Of a stretch of 64,000 nucleotides of DNA, positions 1-11,235 are shown piece by piece. The notes beneath the pieces are model-generated. The model was not told the origin of the DNA. It did no database searches and saw only the letters and a list, made by a program, of their open reading frames with translations. Made by a program: the position numbers and the translations under genes. Position 1 is the stretch's first letter. Each line of letters begins with the position of its first letter. The DNA is taken from assembly GCA_037349315.1 (NCBI GenBank), contig JBAIAC010000024.1, positions 33,281,501 to 33,345,500 of the forward strand, given 5' to 3'. The DNA comes from Chelydra serpentina (Eukaryota > Chordata > Testudines > Chelydridae).

Positions 1-130
1 GCAAAAAATGTCCCGGGTCTCAGCTCATCTGACCCAAGGGAAAATTCCTTCCTGACCCCAAATAGGGCGATCAGTTAGATCCTGAGCATGTGGGCAAACT
101 GGTGGCAAGGATCCCATGACTGATTCAATT
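1..130. repeat. Interspersed retroposon fragment, CR1-associated type
   Basis: The stretch containing 'aaaattccttcctgacccc' and 'gatcagttagatcctgagca' is one I recognise as recurrent in reptile genomes near CR1-type sequence. It runs off the left edge of the window. Class is uncertain. Confidence 0.4.
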
Positions 131-164
131 TGAATTTAATGCTGATGTCAAAATACAGCACAGG

Positions 165-510
165 CAGTGTGGTCCAATGGCTAGTGCACCTGACCAGAAG
201 TTAGGAAAATTGTGTCTAACAATTGTGTCTAGTGCTGTGTCTAACACTAAGGGCTTGTCTACATAGGGACATTTACCCGCAAAATTATACCGGTTTAGTT
301 CTGCTGTGTGATCTGAGGTAAATCACTTCGTCTTGCTGTACCACTTTTCCCCTTCCAACCATTTGACTGTCACACATATTTAGACAATAAGCTCTTTAGA
401 GCAGAGATTGTATCTTATTATATGTTTGTATAGTGCCTAAAACAATGGGTCCTTGATCTCAGTTGAGGCCCACTAAGTGCTACTGTAATGCAAAAACTAA
501 CAGCAGCAAC
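165..510 (+). repeat. tRNA-derived SINE with L2-like tail, interrupted by a MITE fragment
   Basis: The head 'gtggtccaatggctagtgca' resembles a tRNA A-box region. The middle contains the MIR-like 'tgtgtgatctgaggtaaatc'. The tail from about 380 ('ataagctctttagagcagag' through 'atagtgcctaaaacaatggg') matches the widespread L2-type 3' end. A MITE terminus ('gggcttgtctacatagggac') interrupts it at about 244-292. Assignment is by pattern recognition and divergence is substantial. Confidence 0.55.
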
Positions 511-932
511 AACTGGGGGGGAGGGGAGGACAGATGATTTTCTTGCTCGGCTAAATGTTTTCATTTACAAAACAGCTACATCAAAAGTGAATTGTGTGTG
601 CTGGCTATTCTAAAAATAGTTCTGTGTTTGCTGGATGCTTAAAATGAAAATGTCAGTTCAACAACAAAATCGATAGACCACTCCCTGTTCAAAGTAATAC
701 TATCAACATGAAATGTTAAAATAAAATAATATGTTCAAAGACATTTCTGTGGGTCCCAGCTGAACCTTCAACTCTAAATATCTAAACTTCAACTAGTTTA
801 AAATCTAAACCCAAATTTTGTAGCTCTCAATCCCATCTCTATTAATATTTAGATCACAAGAGGCCTGAATACTTATTTTTTGTGCCGCAAGGAAAAAAGG
901 ATGAGACACAGAGATTCTCTCCTTAGACAGCG

Positions 933-1061
933 ACAAAGAGTCCTGGGGCACCTTATAGACTAACAGACATATTGGAGCATAAGCTTTCGTGGGTGAATAC
1001 CTACTTTGTTGGATGCAAGGATCTACAGATCCAGACTAACATGGCTACCCCTCTGATACTT
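933..1061 (-). mobile_element. Penelope-like element terminus (solo, minus strand)
   Basis: On the minus strand this carries the hallmark order seen in all related copies here: stem half GTAGG, then CACCCACGAAAGCTTATGC, then 'ctgttagtctataaggtgcc'. It is the same family as 22966-23179, and its 'ggtagccatgttagtctgga' end is also shared with that copy. The class is inferred because the same tail architecture follows the GIY-YIG frame at 40126-40842. The hammerhead-like core at about 974-1012 has the catalytic GAAA intact, but the other strand of the core reads CCAACAA, so it is unlikely to be active. Confidence 0.6.
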
Positions 1062-1809
1062 GTTTCCTTAGGCAGAAGAATGAGAACTCAAATGCATATA
1101 ATGGTAGCCTTTCTGCCAATCTTAAACCAGCCTCGTTGTTAGCACCCATTTTTGAACATACTAGTTATGCTTGAAAAAGTGCAGAGGCACCACCTGCAGA
1201 TGTGCATGTAAATCAGATTTATAGTTGTGCAACTCCTTGGTCACCCCACTAGCCTGGATGGGGCTTTGGTGTGTCCAGGAGTAATTGAGTGGGAGGAGGG
1301 TGAAATCTCAGCTCCCATTTGGTTGGCAATAAAGGTTTCTGCCCCTAAGGGGTAGCCATTTTGGGCTTCTTGTTTCAGCCCTACCCTTCCCACTCTTAAA
1401 CTAATATATGCTGGATCTCATATGATGCTAGGGGCTAGGCCTGGAAAGGATTGCTCCCGTATGACAAAACTGACAAACTGCCGTGCACCTTTTTTCAACT
1501 ACCACCCAGAATCCTGGGGTCTGGTTTTGGCAAGTTTATATTAAAATTGTCACAATATTGGGAGTGTTTAGTACTGTTTGTGGGCAGGTGTGTTATTTGC
1601 TATGGGGCAGTTGCAGCCTGACCTTGGTTCCCCACACACAACTTTTAGACAACTGTGCAAGGAAGCAGATTTTTTCTGGCTGCTCTCCATCATTATGGAG
1701 GGGCAGCCAGGTCAAGTTTAAGTGGTGTGACCCCATGCACCACGTCACAATGCCACTTACTAAAATTTAGCCCACGGCCCCTCCATCATGATGGCAGGGC
1801 ATCTGGGCC

Positions 1810-1908
1810 AAATCTGCCACCCTAGGCCTATAAGGAGGCAGCAAATCTGTCACCCTAGGCCTATAAGGAGGCAGCAAATCTGTCACCCTAGGCCTATAAG
1901 GAGGCAGC
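1810..1908. repeat. Tandem repeat, three copies of a 33-bp unit
   Basis: Units start at 1810, 1843 and 1876 with the core 'accctaggcctataaggagg'. Copies 2 and 3 are identical; copy 1 differs by one base. Because 33 is divisible by three, it generates repetitive open frames on both strands that should not be read as genes. Confidence 0.93.
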
Positions 1909-3108
1909 AGACTATCATTAGTGGCTTCTGGCACTGCCCCTCCCTCTTCCTGCCAGCTGGACACAAAGCAGCAGCAGTAGCCTGGACCAGCCATCAGTGA
2001 GATACCAGCCTCCCCTGCCGCTCCCCCAACTCCTCTGGATAGGACTGGTCCGCCATCTCCCTGTCCCCATCCAGGATGGGACTGGCCCACTAATCCTCCA
2101 CAAGCAGCCATGGCTTCAGTGGGGATGTTGATACAACTTTCCCCCACCCCTGAATTTTTCTAAAATGACTCCCGTTCATTGGTCTGGAAGGATACAACTG
2201 AGAACCCTAAAATCCACTGTGCTGCTTGGTCCTGGGCACTCACAAGACATAAGTAGGTGTGCCTCTGACTGGTACAGGTTGTGGCTCCCCTCACTTAATC
2301 TCTCCTAGTTGAGTTAGGGAGGGGGGCAGTCAGGATTCTTGCTTCCTGTCAGGATCCGTTGGAAGGCCTGAGTGTCAAGGGAGCCTGGCTTCACTCAAGC
2401 TCAGAGACATTGGTGCTGCTACAGATCTGCACTGGAACAACCATCTCATGTAGTTTGAGGTGATAACGTCAGCTTGGTATAAGTTTGTGGTCTTTTCATT
2501 TAACCATATTATGGTTTCTGTGTCCATATCAACAGGTGTTTTGGAGTACAAAACACAAGTGCCCACTCCTGAAAGTGCAATCAGTTGCATATGCAAACAG
2601 ACAGCCGGCATAAATAGAGGGAAGCTGAGGCTGGGCTAATAATATGGCCTTCATTTTCTATGCGTGTGCACCCAGCAAAAGGTAAGGTGCTGTAAATTTG
2701 GCCCTGTCCAGCTAAATGTGTTCCAAATAGTTTCAAACCAACCCAACAGGGGAAAATGAACTACTTATTTCTCCAGTGCCACCTGACCAACCATGGTGGT
2801 CACCTGACTACTGTATTTATTGGTATCAGGATATATAAGCAACCCGTACACTGTGTGGCTCCCATCAAGGGCAAAAGCCTTTGTGATGCCTTCAAAATAA
2901 AACCTACTTCTGTCTTTATGGCTGTTCAAAGGCTAGATTGAACCATGGCTGCCACAAATGTTCCCCCATATTCTATAGTCTTAGAGACAGCATCTCATAT
3001 TTTAAAGTGTCTTAATAAAAATGTATTGGGGGTAGCAGTGTTAGTCTGTATCCACAAAAACAACAAGGAGTCCGGTGGCAACTTAAAGACCAAAACGGAT
3101 TTATTTGG

Positions 3109-3145
3109 GCATAAGATTTCTTGGGTAAAAAACCCACTTCTTCAG
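3109..3145 (-). ncRNA. Hammerhead-ribozyme-like core, left arm
   Basis: This is the mirror of the right-arm core. On the minus strand CTGAAGA occupies 3145-3139, followed by the GTGGG/CCCA hairpin, GAAA, then TC-TTAT-GC. The first stem III base is T instead of G, which breaks that pair, so it is likely inactive. Confidence 0.45.
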
Positions 3146-3332
3146 ATGCATGGAGTGAAAATTACTTTTCCTCTCCTGGAATTGACACCTCCTCATCAAT
3201 TATTGGGAGTGAACTACATCCACCCTGATTGTATTGGCCCTGTCAACACTGGTTCTCCACTTGTGAGGTAACTCCCTTCTCTTCATGTGTCAGTATAACA
3301 ATGCCTGCATCTGTAATTTTCACTCCATGCAT

Positions 3333-3371
3333 CTGAAGAAGTGGGTTTTTTACCCAAGAAAGCTTATGCCC
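3333..3371 (+). ncRNA. Hammerhead-ribozyme-like core, right arm
   Basis: The order is CTGAAGA (3333-3339, matching CUGANGA), one A, GTGGG (3341-3345), a loop, CCCA, an A, then GAAA (3358-3361), a tiny stem III GC-TTAT-GC (3362-3369) and the cleavage-site region. Penelope-like elements are known to carry hammerheads with very short stem III. Deviations are an extra A after the CUGANGA box, an A in place of the expected C closing stem II, C instead of U opposite the last A of GAAA, and a weak stem I. It is a candidate motif, probably a decayed copy. Confidence 0.5.
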
Positions 3372-5170
3372 AAATAAATCTGTTAGTCTTTAAGGTGCCA
3401 CCGGACTCCTTGTTGTTTTTAATAAAGCAAAGTCTTACCTCACAGAATAAATCTCAAACATAGCTAACACTTTTTGTGGCTATCTCAATGTTTGCATCCC
3501 TAAACCAGAACAATCTGTATGTCATACAAGGCTAATGGCACAATGCCAAAATACAGTGCGATTTTTAAAAAATCCATGCTACAAAGAAGTCAATCATTTG
3601 TCTGAAATCTGGTGATTTCCTGATCTCTCTTTCTACTGATAGCATGGCTAGTTCTGACAAGTGTTTCTGGGACATACTATAGTTCAACAAAAAAAAAATT
3701 CTTTATATGCTCCGGTTTTGAAAAGCTGATTTTTGATGCGGCAACTGTCACCGGGACTGTCAGCAATATTCTTAGGGCAGTACACACATTAGAAGCAGCG
3801 TTGGGAAGACCAGAATATTAAATTTACTTCTGAGGTCCAAGAGCATGGTATGAGTCTAGTAGAAGAGTTTTCTCAATTCCCTAACATCCTTGACATCTAT
3901 ATCAGAGTTATAGATGCCTTGGCTGACCATTTGGTACTTTTGTACTTAGACCAACACAAGAACCCAAAATGTATTTGTGTTCTCTGAGGACCCCAAAAAG
4001 TTCCCCATAAACTTTCAATACTCAACCTGCTGTAATATTGCAAATATTTAATCCTGAATTCTCCTTCTGCAACTATTCTAGGCTTACCCTCACATCCATA
4101 ATTTTCCAGACATTTTGCTCATTTCACATAGATTTCTGTCAGTGCTGCAGTGACTGACAAGTTTTTCTGCAAGCTCTTTTCCATCATTTAGGGCCCCTTC
4201 AAAGTCCTCTTCTGCACCACTGTGGCCTCTAGTGTGTACTCTGGACCAAACTGTTTGCTACATCAATTTGCACACTGAGATTTTGCATGACTTTGCTTAC
4301 TGTTCTTTGATCTCCAGGAGATGCCATTTAGAGCTGTAAAAAAGTGGAGAAAATTATTTCATCCACTAGACAAAAGTGTGCCTTGTACTTTCTAACAGAG
4401 CCAGCAATGAGTGTTGCGCATCATTGTAATACCATCCCAAAGCATTTATGCTTTCAATCTTACACTCCCACACTGTGTCAGAGAGGTTGATTTTAATAAG
4501 AGACTCTAAAAACTCCCATCATCTACGGAATGATGTAAAAACATACACATGCTAGAAGAGTTCAAAAATAATTTAGTGTAAGATGATGATTTAGCAACAC
4601 AAATCAGAAGGTTTAAGCTGTGGCAAGTAAGAGCTACATTAAATATTTTGATAATGAGAATAAACTGTCCATACAACTTCACTGATGTCCATTCATGTTA
4701 ACACCATCAGATCCTTGCTGTCTGCAGTCACTGAAGGCAATCTCATGATTGCAATCTTGCAGAAGGACTGTGGAGAGATTTCACTGCTTTACTGTCACAT
4801 GAGCAGCACACCAAAGATGCACTGCTTCCATGAATGTTCAGCAATCTCAAGCAAAACTGATGGGCCCATGACAGCTAACCTCCAGAATGTGAGCATAACA
4901 TTTTTGCACTAAACTCTCTTGCATGGTTTATAATCTTTGACATTCCTCAACAAGTCGGTCATTCTACTGATGTATTAAATTCTGAATACTTTTGCTGAGA
5001 TAATGGAGTCATAGTTCTCAGTATGGATTGGGGCTCATTTTAATCCTCAAAATCCCAATATTGTCCATCAAATGCCTCATGTTTTATCAGATAAGTGATT
5101 TATTCAACTTTCAGGGGGTCGGTTCTTTCAGTTCTTCATTAGAATGCTGGGACTCCATGTAGTTTGGAAC

Positions 5171-5472
5171 CAGTAACGTAGCCAGGGGGGGAGCAGGGGG
5201 AGCGGCCGCTCCCCCTTGAGCAGAAGCGGCGGAAGTGGCGTCTTTTTTTAGCAGCACTAAAAAAAGGCGCCGCTTCTTTTTAAGCGCCGCTTCTTGCACT
5301 CACCTGGCGGCGCTCCGGGTCTTCGGCGGCATTTTGGCGCGGGGTACCACCAAAGACCCGGAGTGAGCCGCCAAAGTGCCGCCGAAGACCCGGAGCGCCG
5401 CCGGGTGAGTACAGGGGGAGGCGCCTTTTATAGCACCGCTCCCCCTGTGCTCCGGACCTGGCTGCGCTACTG
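5171..5472. mobile_element. hAT-type MITE with perfect 8-bp target duplication
   Basis: This is a 302-bp, very GC-rich palindromic element. Terminal inverted repeats are CAGTAACGTAGCCAGG and, reversed, CAGTAGCGCAGCCAGG. The 8-bp duplication TTTGGAAC occupies 5163-5170 and 5473-5480, which places it in the hAT superfamily. The interior is a large inverted repeat with arms carrying 'gcgccgcttc' and 'gaagacccggagcg'. There is no transposase. Apparent frames are by-products of GC content. A truncated relative is at 15119. Confidence 0.9.
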
Positions 5473-6369
5473 TTTGGAACAGAGACTTTATTTGACCTCT
5501 GTACTAATGGTCAGTTCACATGGAGCCTCTTTTTCTTCACTTTTATTTTTTTACATTATTTATACTCTCATCTCCTCTCAAACACATTTATTTGAAGCTC
5601 CCATCTGATAATTTTGGTTTTCTGGCCTCCTCTCATTTCTCTCTTCCTTCACTTTTCTCTGACCAATGCTAAGATTTATACAATCTCTGTCAGGTCATCT
5701 TTTTGTCTCTGAGACCCATGCATTGATAAGGTTTCCAAATTGTATTAATTCAGACTCACTCCTTTTCTACTCAATACTGTTTGAAAAACAAAAACAAATT
5801 GCTCCATCTTTGCCAACTGTTGAGTGGTCACTCCTTAGCACTAAGGAATAGAGTTTGTCTGTTTAGAGTGTACTCTCCCCATTAATAAGTGTATATTGTG
5901 ATAAATCCTTAAGTGCTAGACGCCACATGTGGACAAAAATGAAAAACAATATTAAAAACCTGAACAGGTTCATGACCAAAATCCGTAGCCAACACTGCAG
6001 TGAAGACATTTTGATGTCAGAAAGCCTCTTAATCTTTCAATTCAAGCAATGTGACAAGACAGGCAGGTGGCCCATTCAAACCAGTGAAAAAAGTGACATC
6101 TTATGAAATGAGAGGGAGGCCATAAATACAGATAGGCCTAATGCACTGTCACACACAGAATCCCAGTGATTGAAGTGACACTGTCTTAGGTGTCTTGGGC
6201 CCTGTGTTTTTAAAAGCTGCCTCAGATGAGGTTCTAATGCTACATAATATTTTATTTAAATGGCCACAACTAAGTTTTCAATTAACACCTCACTGATACG
6301 AATGAGGTGCCAGTGGGACAGCATTTACAGAATTGTTCCTGTTGACTGACTGGCAACAGTATTTTGCAA

Positions 6370-6806
6370 AGCTTCAGGCTTCAGTTAATTTTATCCTAAG
6401 TAACCTTTCATAATATAAATCAGTGCTTTGGTCCTCTGTTAACAGAAGGTATGTCTACAGAACGATTAGACACCCGTGGCTGGCCTATGTCAGCTGACTC
6501 GGGCTTGACACTCATGCTGCCAGGCTGTAAAATTTCATTGTAGATGTTTGGGCCCAGGCTGGAGCCTGGGCTCTGGGACCCTCCCCCCTCATGGGATCCC
6601 AGGCCCCGGCTCAAGACTGAGCCCGAATGTCTACATTGCAGTTTTGCAGTCCCACAGCCAGAAGCCCACGAGCCCAAGTCAAATAACACAGGCCAGCCAC
6701 AGGTGTTTAACTGCTCTGTGGACATACCCTATGTTAACGCAGGACCAAAGCACTGATTTACATGTTGAAAGGTCACTTAGGATAAAATTAACTGAAGCCT
6801 GAAGTT
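6370..6806. repeat. 436-bp palindrome with a MITE at its centre
   Basis: The outer arms (about 6370-6446 and 6733-6806) are inverted copies sharing 'ttcagttaattttatcctaa' and 'aaatcagtgctttggtcct'. Between them is a MITE bounded by GGTATGTCTACAG and CTGTGGACATACC, whose arms carry the GTGGCTGGCC motif. GTTAAC flanks the MITE on both sides. The MITE family recurs at 51598, 56393 and 57289, but the outer arms do not recur there. Confidence 0.8.
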
Positions 6807-9491
6807 CGCATGAAAGCAAATTTCTTAGCAAATGTGTCCATTCTTTCATTTCTGCCTTTCAAAGAACAAACAGTATGGATATTGAACAAACTCAGGAGAA
6901 AACAAACCCCACACAGACACAGTTTGGCTGGTGCTGCATTGAAAACCTCCATGTTATGACACAAACTCCTTCCGCTAAATCAAAATAGTTCATTCTTGTG
7001 TTATCCCACCATGTGACTGACCCCAAATGTTTCATAACAACCTTCTCAGATCCTAAAACCCACTGGATGTAGTTCAGAGAAAGGAAGCCCCTCAGAGTGT
7101 TCCTTCCTCATTATTCCAGCGGTGATTGGGTTTGCCCCCCACAGAAATAAGCTGTGGGGCCTTCCCCAAATGTCTGCAGATCACCCAAAGACCAGTGTTA
7201 TCTACCATAACAATTCATGCATTTGCAGAAGCTCCAATCCCTGGCATCCATCATTCCTTCCTGCTTCAAGGTGGCATGGCCTCAATAGACCCAGACTACC
7301 ATGGCCTCCCCTGCCCGCAGATTCCTTCAGGATCCACTTAAAGGAGGTTCCCAATAGCACAGCGGGCTCTGCAGAACTCAGGGGCAAGAGAAGCAGCCAC
7401 CTGGAATGGGGGACAGAGGAGGTGCCTAGAGATCACATATCTAAGAGAGTGGGAATCAAGTGTGACAGAGCCAAGGGCAATGGCATTCCTTCCTTCCCTT
7501 CAAATGTCCCTTTCCCCCATGGTTGTGAGAGGGAAGTGCCTGTACAAGGGATCTGTAAACTCGGCCTAGAGTCAAATATATTATTAGCTGTGACTTCATC
7601 GCTAAGCTCTTCCCACAGGTCTTATTTTGTACAAGGCCCTGGGAAACCTAGTACTAGCCCGAGCCAACGCTGGGATAATTTTCAGAATTTCCTTTGCACT
7701 GTAAATGACTTTCAACCTAATGGCAACTGAAAGAATGCTAATGAGGGCTTACTTTCTAGGGAGTTAATGCTTAACCCTGTGTACAAGCCGTTTAGTTCAT
7801 ATTCCCTTTGTCTGAAAAAGAGGTTTTGCCTAAAATTATCAGTATTACAAAGCAAAAGTAATTATATATCAATTCTGGTTTGGTTTTAATATTTACTATA
7901 GCAAGATAATTTTCTTTATTGTAAATCACTTTTGCGTCCTCATCTCTGCTTTGCTTTCATTTGAGCGGATAATGTCATTTTTTGCTTGTTAATTAAGTTC
8001 ACTCACACAATGCTCAGAAAGTGTTTTTTTCCCCCTTTTAAAAAACCTAACAAAACAATAAAACATCTAGTTTAAAACACTTTTCTAGAGGAATGAACAG
8101 GATTTTAGAAAAACAATTTCTGCAAGTTGTAATTATACAGAGCATTTCATAATAAGCATCAAGAGATTTCTACTCAGTGAACAAAAATCTGTTCTCAGTT
8201 AGCAATGAATTTACCATTATAGTGATTATGGTTCTTAGTTTAATTCATGGACAAATTTGAAAAAAATGCCTGTGAGCAAAGCAGAATTATGCTGCTAGAA
8301 GCTACTTTTTGCATATCCATATGTAATGTAAACAACCTCTAAGATTCTATAAAAGTCAGGCAGGGTTAGAATGCTAAAGCAAAATTCATATTCTAAAAGT
8401 AATAACTCATACAGTAGGGATTGGATCAGGAAAAGTTAATCCTCAGAACTGTGACTACTTGGACTCATTTTAATATAGCTCCTGGCTCTCAGAAGCGCTA
8501 CAATTTTCTTAAACTAAACAGTTGCAGATACTACTAATTCTGAATTGGTCTCATCCACAAAGTGCTGTAATACATATTCTGTGAAAGCTGCAGAACGATG
8601 TCTTTCCCAGAGCTAGAGTCATAAATTCTGTCTGCACAAACCACTGTGTACAGTACTCAAAATTGTCAAGGACTCAAATTAAGGATGTTCATTAAAATCA
8701 AAATGATAAAATTAAGAACATTATTTTCATATTCACACTCCGACCTGGGCCTCGGTAATGCAAGAATTACAGCACAGTTGCAAATCTTCCACATGAAACA
8801 ATATCTAGGTCAAATGGAACATTTGCTCTGCATTTAAATACAACTACTTGATTCATGGCATTCAAACACGTTTTTCCTGGCAGTTACCTGTATTCACACT
8901 TCAGGAATGAGAACTGAAAATGGGAAGAAAGCATAATAAAAGCAAGGAATGGGGACCAGATGGCAGGAAAACTATATTGTTTGCTTTGAAGAAACAGAAG
9001 AAACATACAAATACAGGTAAACAGGAGGAAGTACAAACAAGAAAAAAGTGTTAGCCTGTTTAAAAAATATATTTACATATGTAGAAACTTGTTCTTATAG
9101 TTCTGGTTTCACGGAAGGTTAAATATATTTGTAGACAAATCTTTCTTCTCTCTCTGTTCTTGTACACTCTAGATAGATGAACTAGATTACAGTATAGTTT
9201 ATTCTCCCACTTGCTGGTGTTCTCTCTCTTGCAGTTCCTTAATTCCACACATAACAATTAAGTTTCATCTGAGGCAAACAACTAGTACTCAGTGTCAAGG
9301 TGGTTGTTTCTGCCAGCACATGAGTTGATTAATCCTGGCTTCAATGACTCCTTCTCTGGTAGCAGCTGACAGAGGAGATGGATATACAAGAGAAAAGAAA
9401 GTGTATCCTAAAAATGGTTCCAGTGCATTGAATGCCATTACCTAAAATTCTGAAATTCCTCTCTTAAGTTAAATGTGTTCCTACTCTAAAC

Positions 9492-9800
9492 CAGACATAG
9501 CAGGGCCTTGAACCTAAGTCTCTGACATCCCAGGGGAGTGTCCTAAACACGACAGAGTCAATCTTTCTCTCATTGTTTCTCTCTGCCCCTGGTTGGAACT
9601 GTTCCAGTATCTATAAATAATGAAATATTCACGAAGCCAGAGGAAGACTGACGGGCTCTATAGCCCTGTGGTTGGGAGCTCACCTAGGATATGGGAGACC
9701 CAGTTTGAAGTCCCTGCTCTGCCGGAATCTGAGCAAGGACTGGAACCTAAGTCTCACACATTTCATGTGAGTGCCTTAGCTACCAGACTATTGCTATTCT
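9492..9800. repeat. tRNA-derived SINE, two adjacent pieces
   Basis: At 9660-9715 the order resembles A box ('ggttgggagctcacc') then B box ('agtttgaagtccc'), as in reptile tRNA SINEs. The 3' portion 'ggaacctaagtctcacac' with 'gtgagtgccttagctacca' at 9738-9795 resembles 'gaacctaagtctctgacatc' with 'gggagtgtcctaaacacgac' at about 9509-9555. This suggests two partial copies of one family. Confidence 0.55.
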
Positions 9801-11036
9801 GAGGTCTCTTCTCTCTTTCATGAAAAATTCTGAAAGGTCTCTGAAGTCTTTGCAAAAGGGAAATTTTGTTTACTTGGGAAGCCCTAGTGGTACAGCTTAT
9901 TTGGAGTATAACTGTGTACCCAGTAGGGGTTGTACTGATATAACTATTTTGCTAAAATTTTGCTAAAAAAAATCTCACCCCAAACAGAAAGTGTTATTCT
10001 GTGTGTAGAACAGGCCTACGTTTATGGGACCTAAATCACCTGCGCAGTTGATTAAAGGTTCTAGGCATTTCACAGGTCATTCTGAGTATGTATCTGGCCT
10101 AACAAGATGATTGGTTATTCTCAGGGATGAGTAGATCTGTCTGGTTGAACAGAATTTTCTTAACCCAAACTCAACTCCCTTACCTCTGGTTACACAATAT
10201 TGATTTATTGACAATCCATAGTCAGTATGTCACAGATTACTTACTCTCTGCTGATACTTAAAACTAATTCTTGACTGGACTGAGTATTTGTAAGGATTTG
10301 TACCAAGTGATGAGTGAATGGCAATGAAAATAAGATGAAGTACTGTAAGTATGGGAGACACTGTGTTGTTAATTGTTTTAAGCCTCTAACCACGCTTAAT
10401 GTGAATTAGAAGTACCCAGAAGACTGAGCAGAACCAGACTGAGTAAATGCTTGTGAAGGGAGAAATCCATTCCAGCCACGTAAATCTTGAATTTTCAGGC
10501 TCTGTAAAGTTTGGGGGCAGATTGCTCGGGGAAGTGATTTCCACTCTGAACCTAGCACATGGGTGCTTGGTGCACAGCCACCTCAAAAATACTATTTTAA
10601 TGGGCTAGAATAGTGGCTGTACCCCATCTATGACAGCTGCACGGGGTATTGGGGCCACTAGATCTGTCCTTATCTGCCCCTAAAATGGCATTCTGCGCAG
10701 GGTTGGTGTTGGAGACACTTTGGTGCACAGACACCCAACACCATCACTCAGCTGGGAGACTTTCCACACGAGTGCAAAATCAGTCCAACAAAACAAGTAT
10801 TAATGCGTCTCTTTTTTCATCTGTTTGTGTGGTGTCTGTGTAGCATCCTTTTAACCAAGCTTGCTATTGTGGAGATTGTTCTGATGAGTTCTTAAGTGGG
10901 TATTTTTGTAGTTTGTTTTTACAACAGCAAAGCGATTGGCAGATTCTTTAATAAGATATATTACATACATCAATATTTATGAATCTATAAACTGAATGCT
11001 TTCAATATACATGTAGCATTCTTATGTTTGAGTTGT

Positions 11037-11042
11037 ACTCAC
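11037..11042 (-). promoter_or_regulatory. DPYD: 5' splice donor of DPYD exon 14
   Basis: On the minus strand the exon ends CAG and the intron starts GTGAGT, a strong consensus donor. The equivalent human position (IVS14+1) is the site of the DPYD*2A allele, where G to A causes exon 14 skipping. Here the G is intact. Confidence 0.93.
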
Positions 11043-11207
11043 CTGGTCGGGAAAGTCAGCCTTCAGTTCAGTGACACTTTTACACCAATATTCTGCAGTT
11101 TTCTCGCTGATAAGCTCGATATTTAGGAAAGAGCCTTGACCTGGGCCATACATGGGGCCTGATGTAATTCCACGTATAATTCTTGGAGAAACATTGGTTA
11201 CAATGTC
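11043..11207 (-). CDS. DPYD: DPYD exon 14 (partial CDS, 55 codons)
   Basis: This exon encodes part of the FMN- and pyrimidine-binding barrel of dihydropyrimidine dehydrogenase, the cytosolic NADPH-dependent enzyme that starts uracil, thymine and 5-fluorouracil breakdown. The minus strand reads [13 protein letters not shown], then SGPMYGPGQ, then [12 protein letters not shown], ending KADFPDQ. These correspond to human residues 581-635. The Asn in FLNIE falls exactly at human Asn609, a pyrimidine-contact residue. Length is 165 bp, equal to human exon 14, and both boundaries are phase 0, so the frame runs directly on from the exon at 54490-54705. The acceptor is AG at 11208-11209 and the donor is GT at 11041-11042. 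From memory of the human protein, differences include Ile for Thr594, Gly for Ser605 and Gln for Asn635. No stop or frameshift is present. The 43-kb intron and intact splice sites argue against a processed pseudogene. Confidence 0.97.
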
Positions 11208-11235
11208 CTGTTAAAACACAGTAAAAAACGTTCAG
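11208..11235 (-). promoter_or_regulatory. DPYD: 3' splice acceptor of DPYD exon 14
   Basis: Read on the minus strand, a T-rich run (GTTTTTTACTGTGTTTTAACAG) ends in the AG immediately before the exon's GAC codon. The pyrimidine tract is interrupted by purines, so it is of moderate strength. Confidence 0.88.

Larger units (their letters stand above)
3026..3420. mobile_element. Inverted dimer of Penelope-like termini
   Basis: The left arm (about 3026-3160) is the reverse complement of the right arm (about 3311-3420). Both contain 'gaagtgggttttttaccca' and 'cttatgcccaaataaat', separated by about 150 bp of unique sequence. The right arm ends 'aaggtgccaccggactcctt'. The tail matches, with divergence, the one after the GIY-YIG frame at 40126-40842, which is why I place it with Penelope-like elements. 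Both arms hold a hammerhead-like core, listed separately. Open frames through this block are artefacts. Confidence 0.65.
1..11042 (-). other. DPYD: DPYD intron 14, 5' part (not complete)
   Basis: This stretch lies downstream of exon 14 on the minus strand. I found no further DPYD exon in it; the next expected exon would continue the peptide after KADFPDQ and lies outside the window. Recognised contents are repeats near 1-130, 165-510, 933-1061, 1810-1908, 3026-3420, 5171-5472, 6370-6806 and 9492-9800. I see nothing identifiable in about 1062-1809, 1909-3025, 3421-5162, 5481-6369, 6807-9491 and 9801-11042. These are mostly AT-rich and carry only chance frames. Confidence 0.9.
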
